63,995 nucleotides of DNA, taken from NCBI RefSeq assembly GCF_001039355.2, contig NW_019773667.1, positions 1-63,995 of the forward strand. Direction: 5' to 3'. The notes beneath the pieces were generated by a model. It was not told the DNA's origin. It made no database searches and saw nothing but the letters and a program-made list of their open reading frames with translations. Both the position numbers and the translations under genes were made by a program. This DNA comes from Lingula anatina (Eukaryota; Brachiopoda; Lingulata; Lingulida; Lingulidae). Positions 48,275-61,343 of the stretch are shown piece after piece (the stretch's first letter is position 1; each line of letters opens with the position of its first letter).

Positions 48275-51200
48275 AAAATAGAGAGAGACTTTCCAGGCCT
48301 GTAGCCAGGGGGGGTTCGGGGGGTTCAAAAGAACCACCCTTTTTGCTGGGAGAAGGTCCACTCTGGGTAAAATTTGATATAGGTACATGAAGTTTTTATG
48401 GAAAAAGGTCTACTTTTTCAGAAAAAGAACCCCCCTTTTGAAATTGCTGGCTACGGGCCTGCTTTCCTAATCAGTTACTTTTAGTGGAGGGAGAGGAAGG
48501 GAAATATGCCATATAGTCGAACAAAAAATGGAAACACAGAGGCAGGCAGGTGTGCATACATATAAACAGACAGACAGACAGACATATTGAAAAGCAGACA
48601 GACAAAATTTAAAAAAATTAATTTCTTAATTCTAAAATCTCGAGAAAGGAGCATTATAAAAGAAAATCACAGAATATAACTGCATGTGTAAGGTGGAAAT
48701 AGAATGTCTAGGACTTTTGGAGAGATAGAATTGGATTGTTCTGAAATACGTGCTTCATATGAAACATCTCTCTTCAAACTGTTTATAAAATGACATATTG
48801 ACAGCAAGCACATGCTTTTCCCTAGAATAGAGTCTGACTCCATCTGCCTATATTATAGGGATATTACCATTTGTTCGTGTATTTGAAGTGCTTGTAAAAG
48901 CTGCAGTGCTCATGGGTATAATAATAATTGCATTGGTGAATACTAAAGCCTATTGGGATCATATTGTTAGGGATGTAGTTACTATAAATTAATTGCTTCA
49001 TCATGGTAATGTGTTTCTGGCTTTGAAAGTCTAGCAATAGGAGGCATGAAGAATAATTTTGGGATTGGGACCCTGTATACAGTATAGAAAAACAATCTGT
49101 GAGAAATCACACCTAAATTCTTAGATAAGATTTTATTCCGAGGTAGTAAAGGCCATTCTCCCCCCCCCCCCTTCCAAACATACAGTGTCCCTTATTTTTC
49201 AAATTTTTAGAATTTCATGATTAAATTATTTTGGGACTTGGGTTTTCTTTCTCTGTCTGTCTATATCTCTCTGATGCACACACATTTTTCCAAGCGAAAT
49301 TGTAGGTCCACCCCATGCTACTGAAGGGAAGAAAAAAATCATGGAGTCAAAAGGATTGTCATCATGACTGCCACATAAACATTGCACCATTGTTTAAAAA
49401 TGTAAATTGCAGCAGGGATAGGATATTGATTTGACTCTTACTTATAGTCATCTTTTCTCCTTCTTTGGCAGTCTGGATTTGCCAGTAGCTACATGTAGAT
49501 TGCAAAGCTAAGTCACAAAGCCAAAACAGATTTGCAAAACCAATGCAGGGTTTCCAGTAGAGATTTTAAAAAAAGTAACCCCAGAAATAGAGTTCTAATT
49601 AGCAAGTTGTGGTTGCCATTAAATTCACTGCCTTTACGTTGTTTGTTTCAAAATTGGGTTATTGGGGTCCATTATTGTTTGGCACTTTATCCCAGCACCA
49701 TTATTGTGTTATTTTGGCAAGAGGTTTCCACGTGTTCATTATATGAAGGCATCGCTCCAAATTCCCTGTTTGTTCGACACTTTTTCACTGCATTTAATTT
49801 AGTTCACATCCAATGTGGTTACTACAATGCAGATGTGAACAAAGATTAATAATATTACCCGAAAGTCACCAGACTCCCCTGCCTGATCCTTTTGAGAGTT
49901 CATGGACTTTTTCAAATGAAATATGTTTTAGTTGGTGGCAGTATTCCAAGGTGGTGATAAAAAAAGCGCTGATGAAAACACTCTACTGAAAATACAAACA
50001 GTGCATTTTAGTCACCTTTTACTATTTGGGGAAAATTGGTCTTGTGAAAAGGTTAATGTCTTTTTACTTAGAAGTATGAGAAGCACTGGTAGACTATAGA
50101 TTCAAATTGATTTTATTACTGCCTGTAATTGTCAATTTAGTATTTGTATATATTCAATATAGAAACCTTTAATTCAATTCTTGATTACTACACAGGGCTA
50201 GACACTAACTTTTTTGAGCACCTGTCCTTCGGACAGGTGGTCATAAATTTGACCTGTCCGATTTTCAAACCAACCTGTCCAACAAAACCAATATTTTTTT
50301 TTTCTATTCATACCTAGAACTTTGTAAATTAATATGTATAGTCATACATTTAATGTATTTATTACCAAAATACTCAATCAAATGAGCTGGAAAAATGCAC
50401 CTTAAAGTGAATTTATTTTCAGATAAAAAATTGTTTTTTCATACTTGTGAACTCGTGAAGATTAAATCTTGCATATAAGTCTGATTTAACATAGTTCCAA
50501 TCAGGGCTTCTCCTAGGATTTGGGGTACAGGGTCTACGAATTGTAAATCTGCAATTTGATAACAGATTCACATGAAGTTTAACAACAGCTAAGGAAAAAA
50601 ATACCCTGAGTGGGAAGTGGGGAGGGGGTACTGTTAAATTAATTTTATTAAAATATTCAAAATTAATAATATTTTAATATAGTTCAATGAAAAGTTAAAT
50701 AATATTCATTTTATAATACTTTACTTATATTTATGTTAACAATTTAACTTCTTTAGGGGTTATCATGTGTTTGATTTTTCTTTAATATATGAATTAAATA
50801 AAATCAGTATAAAAATTTCCCCTTCTTTTTATTTAAATTCTCATATTTGTTATTACCAATTTCTTCCTTACATCAATATCATTTTGGTATATGACAGCAA
50901 TGTTAATTTATCATATTCCAGCACTAATTTTTAACTGTAAATAACATAAGTGATGCTAGAGTCATTTAAGAAAACATCATACATAATTTCAGGTTATATT
51001 TTGGCAAATAAACTACATTTCAACAAGATCTTCAGTCCAAAAGATTTCACTTTCTATAGTGAGTAGATAGCATACAACGTATTTGATTGACAGGCAGTAT
51101 GTTGCCTTGACAACAAACTAGATATAGCCAGTTCATCCAGTTCAATCTGGCTTTATACCCAGTACAGTACTTGTGTAGTTTCTGTCTTTGGAACGGTCTT

Positions 51201-53166
51201 TATTACTAGTGCATGTAGATTTTGAACTAAATAAATATTCAGTATGTGATATGTGAATAGATTTTGTCTGATGAAGTTCTGGAGGGTGTTCACTTTCATA
51301 ACTTGGCGGTAAGTTTACTCAGACTTCGTTTTGCGACTGCATGTGTTTTGTGCCAAAAGTAGGTCACTCTTTTCAATGCCGTCTAGGAAGAGAATAAAAG
51401 ACGTTAGTATGCAACAAAAAATGATTTTTTAAAGACTTTTGCTCCAAATTTCTCACAAAACATGACCTGTCCGTCGGACAGCCAACCCTGCAACTTCACC
51501 TGTCCGAACTGAATTTTTACCTGTCCCGGACAGGCGGACAGGCGCTTATGTCGAGCCCTGCTACATCAATAAATACATTCAATCAGGGCTGATCTGCCCT
51601 TACCATGAGTTTGGTTCCACTGCCAGCTAAGAATGATCTTGTTTACCTACTAGTACATAACCTTTTGGCCTTCAGTTTGTGAGTCTAAAATGGCTAACAG
51701 TCTTGCAAAAAAATGAGAAGTAGACCACATTGCCTGTTTTGTAATTTTGTTGCAACCACTCAAGACAGTATGGATTATAAGAATGATCTAATTTTAAGAT
51801 TAAATAATGACTTAAAATACAGTATCTGTAAAGTTCACAATTTTCACTCCACTGAAAAGATCCAGTAATTACCGTACTTCCAGATCTCTACAATAAAGTT
51901 CTGACTGATTAAATGTCATACTGGAACTGAGTAATGTTGCATGATCAGGATGGTGTGGCTATCTCTGGGGTCCTCTGGTTCACGAGTTGGCTTTATACCA
52001 GAGGGCAAAACTGAGATCGGTGACAAATAAATGCAAGCGAGGGTTCTTAATTTTGTTGGCAGACTTTGAACAGTCATGCACTTTGTACTATACTGTTTTT
52101 TTTTCAATCTGTATTACATTATTCATAGTGCTTCTGGAAATGAAAAAGACGTGTTGTTTTTGAAAATTATTTCTGTGCTCCATTAAGTTGAGAAAATGGT
52201 CGTATGATTCCCTTGTGGATTAAAAACTGAGAGTGTATCACACAAGTGGTAAACCATTGCTTTATATCATCACAGTTATACATCTCCATTTTTGTATTCC
52301 TAATTCTGATTATAGAGCCATTGTATTAAATGTCATTTTGCTATGTTATTTGTTGATTTGGCTGATTTGCTTGTGCTGACTCATATTTTTGGACAAAGAT
52401 TGTTGTTGCACGTTGCTTAACGTTAGAGCTTTATACTGCTAGGTATGTGTGTCTGTGTGTACGTGTGTGTGCATGTATGTGTACATGTGTACGTATGTGT
52501 ACGTGTGTATATATAAAATGGTTGTGTGTACATGTGCGTATGTATAAAATGGTTGCGTGTAAACGTGTGTTATATATGTGTTTGTGTGCATGTATTTATG
52601 AGTGTATGCATGTGAGATACATGTACAACTGTACACATGCACATGATCCATGCTTTTGTCTAGTAGGTACTAGTACAGTAACAGATGGTTGACTCTGAGT
52701 ATGAAAAATCATGCAAAATATGTTGTGCATGTATAACATTGATGTCAAATAGAGGTGTATGCATCACACAAGCACTCACGTTTGAAAGATAAGAACAAAT
52801 TAAATATCATGGTTTGATCATTGGCGGAAAACTGTTGCACGTTCAATTTGCAAAAAAGCTTACAGCTTTTGGTGTAATATGAATTAGGTACAATTTAATC
52901 TTCTTTGATCTTTTCAAGAGTATACCAGAAGCAATTCATGTAGCTATCTTTCATCCTCAAGTGTAGCCTCTAAGGATTTCTTTGCTATTAACTTTACATT
53001 ACTGTATTTTCTAGGAACATTTGCAGGGAATTACACAAGAGAATTATAGGATGTGTGTGACCAGCCATGCAGAGAGAGATCTAGGGATAGATGTGTTTTC
53101 TTTCCTTTTTTGAATTTTTTTTCAGGGAATGGTGGGCAGAGAGGATACAAATGAAACACAATTAAA

Positions 53167-53248
<82 letters not shown>

Positions 53249-53465
53249 TTGAGGGACAGGTTGGAAAGGAAATGCAGATAAATGGTTTGCAACTTGAGAT
53301 AATCAGTATTTTTGTATGTGTTCCATTTAATTTTTCCATAAAATGAAATTTGGTTACATACTTTTTGGAACAGAAGCTTCATGTGGCTGTACATGTCATG
53401 GAAAATTATATTTTCCTGCAGGTGTAATCAAATCCAATCTTTCACCCTCCTTCTCGAGTTTTTTT

Positions 53466-53507
<42 letters not shown>

Positions 53508-54877
53508 GGGGTGTGGGGGGGTAGGGGAGGGGAGGTAGTGGGAAGGGCGAGGCACTCATTAAATCATTAACTGTCGAACCCTCTAGAGAAAGCAGTGTGA
53601 ATAATGATGATGAAATAAAGTCTGTGAGATGATCCCCCAGGTATTACAAGATGTAACTGCATCCATCACTATAAATATTTCATAATCCTAATTTCTTATT
53701 TTATTCCCAGGGTGACCACATTTGCTACTTCTTATCTGTGACTGCGACAGTGATAGCAATTACCCTCTTTCTTTTGTCCTCAGGCGCTGTATCAATGTAG
53801 GTGTTGCCACGGTTTCTCGGGGGATTTCTGTGATGATCTAGACGCATGTGTCAGTAACCTGTGCCAAAACAATGCCACCTGCGAAGATCTTCATAATGAT
53901 CCAACAGGGACTCATTTTCGGTGCAGTTGCCCTAAAGGTATCCTGTAAAGAAATTCTTAGTTTTCCCCTTAGAAATAAGCATCCTCATTAATAATATATC
54001 TAGCAAGCTCTTGCCAAACAGTTAATGAAAGTGTTTCGACTCCACCTGCTTTGGTTGTTTCACCTTCTCTTTTAGCCAGGACATGGTTAGGCTAGTTCTT
54101 TAAACATTTTTTGATCTGGGATAAGATTAGAATTAGTTTTCATAAGAGGATAAAATCCTATGAGATTGAAGCAAGGTCTGATCTATTGCCCAATTAAAAA
54201 ATATATTTTGTTACTTAGTGTAAAACTTATGTTTCAAACTGGTTAGAACATTATCATGTTTCATATTTTTTCTAGGGTATATTGGAGATTTATGTGAACA
54301 TAAGTTAGAAAATCCTTGCGACAGTTCACCATGTGCTAACAATGGCTCATGCACTCCAAACGAGCTTAATTATGCATGTGCATGCATGCCAGGATACAGC
54401 GGGGACCATTGCGAGGTGGAAATTAATGAATGCGACAGCAGTCCTTGCAAGCACGGAATATGTGTGAACGAAATTGGAGGATACCAGTGCTTTTGTATTC
54501 CAGGTACCTTTTGTATTGAAGCAAAATACAAATATTTCAACAAATTGTAAAGGAAATTGTATAGAAAATTAATTAATAATTTTATTTTTAGCTTAAGAAA
54601 ATTATCTTAGTATTTGGCAACACTTTGAGCTCATAGAGTTACTAAAAAAGATACATTCTATAAAATGGTTAGAAGATTATAAATTAATTGCTGCTATATC
54701 ATATTTGTATTCAATATTTCAGGTCATGGCGGAAAACACTGTGACATCGAGTACAATGAGTGCCAGTCCAACCCATGTAAGAACTCTGGGTTTTGTGTAG
54801 ACAAAGTCAATGACTTTGAGTGTGAGTGTGGGCCAGGATACAGGGGCAAGGATTGTTCTGAGAAGGTGATAGTCTGA

Positions 54878-54910
<33 letters not shown>

Positions 54911-57873
54911 CCAGTTGATAATGATGTAAAAGAAAATATAGCCAAGGGAAATTGAGCTGAGTTTTCAAAAATTATCCTTTCTCTGAACTCACTCTCTCTC
55001 ACTCTCTCTCTCTCTCATGGCCTCATACCATACCTCATATGAAGTGAGTAAAATTCCACTATAACCTCAGCATCTTATTTAATTGTATTACCATCAACAG
55101 GGTGTGCGCGTACACTACAATTTTAATTTGACACCAACAAGTTAAAGCCTTGTGACATTTGTACCATTTCTCCTGATAAACAGCAAAAGCCTGTCACATT
55201 ACGGTGTTACAGTTTGTGATGTTAAAATTGGCCCCATGCCATACGTTTCTAGATCAGGGTACGATGTATTGCTTAGACATTTTAGGTCACGCAATACATG
55301 ATGGTCAAAATCAGTAAAATGCTGATTTTCTTTTCTGTACAGGTGGACCTGTGTTTCCCCAACCCGTGCCAAAAGGGATCCATGTGTTTTGATCATGGAA
55401 ATTATTTCAGCTGTAAATGTCATGCGGGATTTGCAGGTACTTAATATACTTATTTTTTTGTTTGTTTTGGTTAATTTTACTTGTTATTTTTCATACCAAA
55501 ATTTTTATAATCTGTAATAGGATGTAACTGAGTTTGTGCATAAGTTCCCAGATGTGTTCACATGATATCTTATTTTTATTTTATAAAAAATCATATGCAG
55601 ATATTAAGAATAAGTTGAGTATAAATCTACTATGTATTACATTCATTACGTAGTTTACATGTAATATAGACTGATATGCCTTTTTCCCTGCATTCAGTTC
55701 TATGAAGATTGGTATTTAAGATTGTTATCAGTGGTAAAAAATATGAGACTCAGCTAAGATGTAGTCATCTAACCTGTAATGAATCTGTCAATCCAGTTGA
55801 ATACTAATCAATTTTAATCCAATATTGGCGTCTCAACATTGAAGATATATGGTGATAATAATAGCACCAGTTTACAGGGGACAATCAATAGGGACATGTT
55901 TTTAATCAATCTGAAAAAAAATGTCATTTCAGCTATTGCGATTATATCCCATATGAATTTGTGATTGAGTAAAGCATGAAGGCTTTGGCATATTTTTCTG
56001 GGGCTCAGCTAGAGTGCATTTTATTTTTTGGTGCAAGTTAAGTCATACTGTTCAGATACAAGAAAAATTACATTGAAATGAGATGGCAGTACTTTTAGCA
56101 CAAGGTTTGTATTCAGGATTTGGATGAAAGTGTGCATATCATGCCACCAGATATGGGCAGAAGATAGGTGGATTTGGTATAATTGCCGCTGCCCCTGTTA
56201 ACTTGTCTGCCTACAGCATATCCAAAATCTTTTGATCGTCTGCTTGTCAGGTTTCATGAACTATTATGTACTTGACGGTTTTCATCAATTTTTGCCCACG
56301 CATTCCTGTAAGAGCAGAGTGAAGAAATGAGTTGTAAAAATGCAGAAAAGAAGTGACAGAAAATCTTTCAATTATCCACTCTTGCAGAAAGTTGAGATTT
56401 CTTAATATGTATTATTGATGAGAACAATGACATCATTCTAGCCAGTTGTTTTCTCAGCGCAGAAAATGCCAAACTTATTTTCATTCAGTGATATTTTTAG
56501 AAAATGACAGCGAAAAGATATGGGGCTGTTCTCATATAATAATTGAAAATAAGTGAACTGTCACCAAGATATTAATAAAGGGCCATTTAAAACTTTTTCA
56601 GAGATGGAAGCATTTACCCTGTCTCATGCATGATTTTTTTTCTTTTTAAATAAAAAAGCCCCTGGAAAATTAAAAAGAGTGCATCTTCCTCCCCCCTCCT
56701 CCTAACCCATTAACCTTGAATTGTATTTGAATCAAAACATTCGTGATTTCATGTCATTAATGTATGCTATAGATGGCTGTGAGTATTGGAAACTTGATGC
56801 AATTCGTAAACTAAAATGTTCAGACAGTTAAAGATTAAGAGACATGACCTGTAAGATGGAGGGTCTCGAAGGGTTGAAATACATAACATAGCCTTAAATA
56901 TTTCAACATTCATTGCGATTGAAGATTTTAAAAAATGCACAATGATACTCAACCATGTTCAACATTTTATGATTTCAGGCCACCAGTGTGAGATTGACAT
57001 CAATGAATGTGACTCGTCACCCTGTAAAAATGGCGGCAAATGTCACGATAAAGTGAATGGCTTCTTCTGTGACTGCCCTCCAGGCTATGTTGGTACACGG
57101 TGCCAAACCAAAGGTAACAATTAACATCTTTTCTTTATTATTATTATTATGATCATTATATCTTGTAATGAACCCATGTTTTTTATACAAATTACTGATG
57201 AAGATTTGTTTAATTCCTAATCTAGTATCCTACAATTTTACAGAAAATTCACAAGACAAACCGCTGTCTGATGTCACTCGCTCAAGTCATTCCTCCCGCA
57301 GTGTGGAGCATGTGCACTCCACCAACCTGTACATTATAGTGGGAACCTCCAGCGGTACCATGCTGATGGTGCTCCTGGTCCTGGCAGGGTGCTACTGCCA
57401 CACACACTGGCCTGAGAGGAACTTCTGGCCCAGAAAATACAGTGAATATCAAAGGTATGGCTTAGTAATTATTCCAAAAAAGAAAAATCTTTTTTTTTTA
57501 TTTTTAAAGAAAAAATTAGCCAAAGATTGCTTTAAACTCAGACCGCAGCAGATCTGTTAGTCTGCAGATCAGCTTTGATTGAGAATGCTTTAGTCCAGTT
57601 AAATGAAGTTTTGTACCTGTTTAAAAACAGGAATGGCATTTCTTATGTTTTAGAGGAAATTACTTACTTACGAGTACAAGAATATGACTTTTATAAGGAT
57701 TCTTCATTGATTTGTGTAACTTCAGTGTTGGAGACAAGACCAGTCAAGATCTCAGCAGTATTCTCGCCCCTGGACCTTCCCATGATGCTATTTATGAAGC
57801 CAACGCATTGGACTACTCGGATAGTACGCTAAATTCACCGATTGCCAACTCTCTCAAACCAAAGAGAGTTTAG
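33645..57873 (+). CDS. Mucin-like, seven-EGF-repeat single-pass membrane protein
   Basis: Exons 33645-34061, 42110-42281, 48083-48219, 53784-53937, 54276-54503, 54723-54865, 55343-55436, 56979-57113, 57244-57454 and 57726-57873 (TAG). All GT-AG, phases agree, 612 residues. Seen: signal peptide [19 protein letters not shown]; a Thr/Ser-rich stretch (about 24-115) likely to be O-glycosylated; about 65 residues of unrecognised sequence ([18 protein letters not shown]); then seven consecutive EGF-like repeats from [17 protein letters not shown] to PPGYVGTRC, several starting (D/E)INEC as calcium-binding EGFs do. A transmembrane helix follows ([20 protein letters not shown]), then a tail of about 70 residues with [14 protein letters not shown]. 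The layout is typical of adhesion or Notch-ligand-like surface proteins, but no DSL or other naming domain is visible. Function is unknown. Exon 1 is separated by an 8-kb intron. Confidence 0.92.
34402..34478 (+). repeat. (GT)n(GA)n compound microsatellite
   Basis: About 15 GT units run straight into about 22 GA units, with one AA interruption. Confidence 0.95.
38681..39364. other. Assembly gap (684 N)
   Basis: An unbroken run of N inside intron 1 of the EGF-repeat gene; open frames spanning it are artefacts. Confidence 1.
43346..43512. mobile_element. 167-bp TIR element (MITE family 4), copy A
   Basis: The ends are CAGGCCTGTAGCCAG and CTGGCTACGGGCCTG, flanked on both sides by TTAGG, a 5-base target-site duplication. 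The interior (GAACCACCCTCTTTGCTGGG, AAAGAACCCCCC) matches copy B at 48294-48461 throughout. The terminal CAGG and the short duplication suggest a hAT-type MITE. Confidence 0.88.
45097..45240. mobile_element. 144-bp TIR element (MITE family 5)
   Basis: GGGCCCTGTAACTCATAAGCAT on the left pairs with the complement of ATGCTTTCGAGTTACAGAGCCC on the right. The interior is AT-rich with no coding sequence. It abuts a diverged family 4-like segment. Confidence 0.65.
45241..45452. repeat. Diverged MITE family 4-like segment
   Basis: AAAAAGGTCCAC, CAGAAAAAGACCCCTTACCTCC and TTTTGAAATTGTAGCCTATAGGCTTG follow the order of blocks in the two clean family 4 copies, but with many changes and extra length. 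Confidence 0.45.
47268..47328 (+). repeat. (TTTA)n microsatellite
   Basis: About 15 TTTA units in intron 2 of the EGF-repeat gene. Confidence 0.95.
48294..48461. mobile_element. 168-bp TIR element (MITE family 4), copy B
   Basis: Same ends as copy A (CAGGCCTGTAGCCAG and CTGGCTACGGGCCTG) and the same interior, flanked on both sides by CTTTC, again a 5-base duplication. Both copies are in the same orientation in neighbouring introns of one gene. Confidence 0.88.
50193..51560. mobile_element. 1.37-kb hAT-like non-autonomous element
   Basis: The left end CAGGGCTAGACACTAAC and right end GTCGAGCCCTG are inverted, and both sides carry tandem CTGTCC/GGACAGG motifs just inside. CTACA flanks each end, a 5-base duplication. 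The CAGGGCTxGACA start is typical of animal hAT elements. The interior is AT-rich with no transposase frame. Confidence 0.8.
53169..53242 (+). repeat. (AT)n microsatellite
   Basis: About 37 uninterrupted AT units; self-complementary. Confidence 0.97.
53471..53505 (+). repeat. (GT)n microsatellite
   Basis: About 17 GT units followed by a G-rich stretch to about 53545. Confidence 0.95.
54871..54905 (+). repeat. (CT)n tract next to a donor site
   Basis: CT repeat beginning within ten bases of the donor of exon 54723-54865; a second CT-rich patch is at about 54987-55016. Confidence 0.9.
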
Positions 57874-59976
57874 ATGAAGATATTCAGTAAATTCAGAGAT
57901 GTGGCGCACAGGTGGCTTTTGCCCCTCTTCATCCCCTCTTTATTCTTCCCTGAAAATGCCATTTATAATGCTACAGAACTACATGGAACTTATTGTTGTG
58001 GAATATATTTTTGCTGTCCCCTCTCCTTCTTTCTCTCGATACTTGTTAAATTATTGATTTGCTTTTGATGTACTGTACTGGATAGATATTTTATAAACTT
58101 TTGTTGATTTTTTTTTTATTATTATTTTTAGTGCTTAAATGGAAAGGGGTTTTATGTGACTGTATAGATTTACTTGATTTAAATTACACAGGTCACTGTT
58201 TAATTATGTAAACTGGACTTAAGCCAGTATGTATTAGTATGGAAGAAGTCTATAAATTGCAGTTATACAAAATATTATTTAATTATATGAGAACAATATC
58301 ACAGTTATACAACCTGACATTTTTTTCTAGAAAACTTACATATTACTTGGTGATATTTTTTCCTCTTTTTTCAAGCTGTCTGTTGCTTTTTCTGATACTT
58401 AAACAAAATTAATTTTTTATGACAGAATAACTTGAATTTTTCAACTGTACACAAGGGTTATGTTGCTTTTTATGTATATATACTGAATAATAGTGAAAAT
58501 GTGATAAAATGGAAGATGTTAATAGCAATGGCAGCAGAAAAAGATCAGTTTCATAGGTGGCTGGAATCAGTTTCTTATATAATATAGGATGTATAATTAA
58601 CTTGTTGAATATATAACAGTTTCCAAAAGACAAACCCATGGGTGTAAAAAGTGAAATCAATGAAGTCCGTAATTACAGATGATGACTGTCAGTATTTTGT
58701 CCAAAAGAGGGCACCAGTGGTCAAAGCAGGTTTTGGCTTCTTCGGTTAATATATACATATAACCAGTTAGGTGTTAGTAGATATTTTGTTTAAAAGAGGG
58801 CACCACCTGTTCACTGAAGTATTATTGAATATCTTAGCTGAAAAGGGGCATCTCATGTTTAATTTTTGTCCATTTTGACAAGTTTTCAATATCATATGAA
58901 GTTAGTTGAAATACTTACATAATAGTGATGTAATTATTTTTCAAATAAAATATTTTTGTTGAAATCTTTCCTTAATTTAATTTTTTGAACATTTTGGTAT
59001 ATTTTTCTTAAAGATATTTAATGCCAATATGTTATGGTCTTATTTCTTTCCGTCCTGGGTAACATATAAAGTTTTGCTTTGTTTTAACATTATGAAATTA
59101 ATATATAGTTATACTCTGGAGATGCTTGAAAAGTTCTCACATGAATCTCGCAGTTATAATAAATGCTGAAATGACACGTTAGCTGTAGCATGGAATTTTG
59201 GTAGTTTTTTTTATCAAAGCATCATTATGAAATTGTACAACTAGTAATTTATAATATTATAGTATCATGGTTATAATTATCTTAGCTTGATATGAGAGTA
59301 AAGTGGTACAAAAGAAATCAAAAAGTATTAATGAAAAGCATTTATTTATTTTAATATATCATCAAAATGATATGATAAGTTCTTATGTTGGATCATATTA
59401 TTAACACATAATATATAATCATGGCAGTGGGTAAAGTTGTGCATGTAGCTCAATAAATGGAAAGATATTTAAAATAAAAAAAATTAGGGAATAATGCAAT
59501 TATGTGCTGAACAACGTAAAAGATACGTCTAGTTTGTTGAAACTATGTATAGTAGTTCAGTCTGACAATTATCAGGAAGTTATCATGTCAGATTTTTAAA
59601 TACTGTAACAGTGAGTTCAACAAGTCCATGTTCATTTGTTGTACAAAAAACTTAGCTTTGATGCTTGGAAGAAAGCACCTCCAGTAAAAAGATTAAAATT
59701 TTGTAAATAACCTGTAATGTCACAATAAAAATATATTTAACAACAGGATTTACTCTCAAGTATTGACCTTGACATCACTCTGGCTTGCCCAATAATTTTC
59801 AGTTTTATGCTATAGGTCTCTCTGCTATCATGGAAAAACTCAGTATCAGCAGATTTCAGAATTTTTTGAAGCCAAAAATAATATAATTTTTTGAGATAGA
59901 TGCAGCTAGAGGGCTTCCTGGACCCCACGTCATACTTTAAGACTTATTCACTAAAATAAGTCACATCTCTATTAAT

Positions 59977-60033
<57 letters not shown>

Positions 60034-61343
60034 ATATAAAACACTCATGCACATGTAACATGGATGAAATGTGAATGACCCTGCTGAATGCTTCCTTCAA
60101 CATCAAATGCTCTTTATTTTTAAAGCAGCTGGGAAGCCAGGAGGTCCGAACAAACACCATATTTCTATTGTGTTAAAGAGCACATGCTTTGGGAAGAACA
60201 TGTGCCCAAAAGGAAGGAAACAAACGAAAGATAACGAGTGAGGTGGCCTCTTGCCTGATCACAAGGCAGCACATCGCAAATCAGAACCCCAAGATGTGAA
60301 AAAAGTTTACTATACATTTGAATATAATGTTCACTGGATAATGATGTTGCTAATTTTTTTCTTAATAATATAAAATCATTTTATGACTGATTAAATTTTC
60401 TAAATTGCATAAGAATATTTTCTTATATGCAAAACTTGATTGTCATATATATAGATATATAATTATATTTTTAATGTTTTCCAAATCCACTGTACTGTTA
60501 TCATATGATAAATTGGACAAAAAGCTACTGGAAAACATTTTAATTTAAGTTCCAATTTATAAAAAACACAGACAAATCAGTTGTCAAAAAGATCATTTAA
60601 CATGCAAAACAAAAACAAATGCCTCTTAAATGCAGTTCTGACAAGCAAAAACAGTATATGCAGCTTAAAAATATATCACACTGACTACAAATGTATAATA
60701 ATAAGTATAATGTCTGCTCAGTTAACTGCTGAGATTTAATGAAAATTGCATGCACCATTTGAAATACCTCACAATGCCATGTGAAAAAGAATAATATCGG
60801 CCTATGAAAAAATAGCATATAGCCTTTTCATATACATAATACTTTTGGCTACACCAAATAATATGCTTTCATGGCTGACTTTGAACATGTGTGCCTGTTG
60901 GAGTTACAACAAACAAAAAACCACCAAATGTGCACACATTTTCAGACAGTAGGCTCCCATTCATTTGGGGTTTCGAGTGGATGACAATAATCTTATTCCA
61001 GATGACAATGACATTATCTGGTTCAATACACAGTCCTTTGTGTTTGGAAATTCAGTTAAAACTTCCTCTGTGCAAAAGATCAAATTTTGAATTTTAAGAT
61101 CAAAATCTCCATTGTATTTTTAAATAAATTCAAAAATGACCCTGTGGATAATAATTTTCTCTAGTTTTGGATATACCTTGAAGTAGTGACAGCGGTTGAC
61201 ATTTTACAAAAAAAAAAAAAAAAAAAAGTCATTTTTTTGATAACGGTCCAATGTAGATTGTGTGCATTATAACCAAAATTTTTGCTGAATCACAGATTTC
61301 TCCTGTGACAGCAGCAAAGACAAAGAAATCCAAGTTGATTGAA
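57874..61343. other. Convergent 3' UTR region, EGF-repeat gene and second tetraspan gene
   Basis: For the plus-strand gene, AATAAA occurs at 58944-58949, 59158-59163 and 59724-59729. For the minus-strand gene, TTTATT at 60113-60118 is a possible signal. A 51-base A run at 59981-60031 and an A run near 61208-61226 are present. The sequence is otherwise AT-rich with no gene that I can support. Confidence 0.5.
59981..60031 (+). repeat. Poly(A) tract of about 51 bases
   Basis: Pure A run between the two convergent genes. It could be a microsatellite or the tail of an old retroposon; no body is recognised. Confidence 0.95.

Larger units (their letters stand above)
48220..53783 (+). other. Intron 3 of the EGF-repeat gene
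   Basis: Begins with a (GA)n tract seven bases inside the donor (about 48227-48270). It then holds MITE family 4 copy B, a (CAGA)n patch near 48568-48583, the hAT-like element at 50193-51560, a degenerate GT-rich stretch at 52443-52640, (AT)n at 53169-53242 and (GT)n at 53471-53505. No exon is needed or seen; exons on each side join in phase 0 inside the first EGF repeat. Confidence 0.6.
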
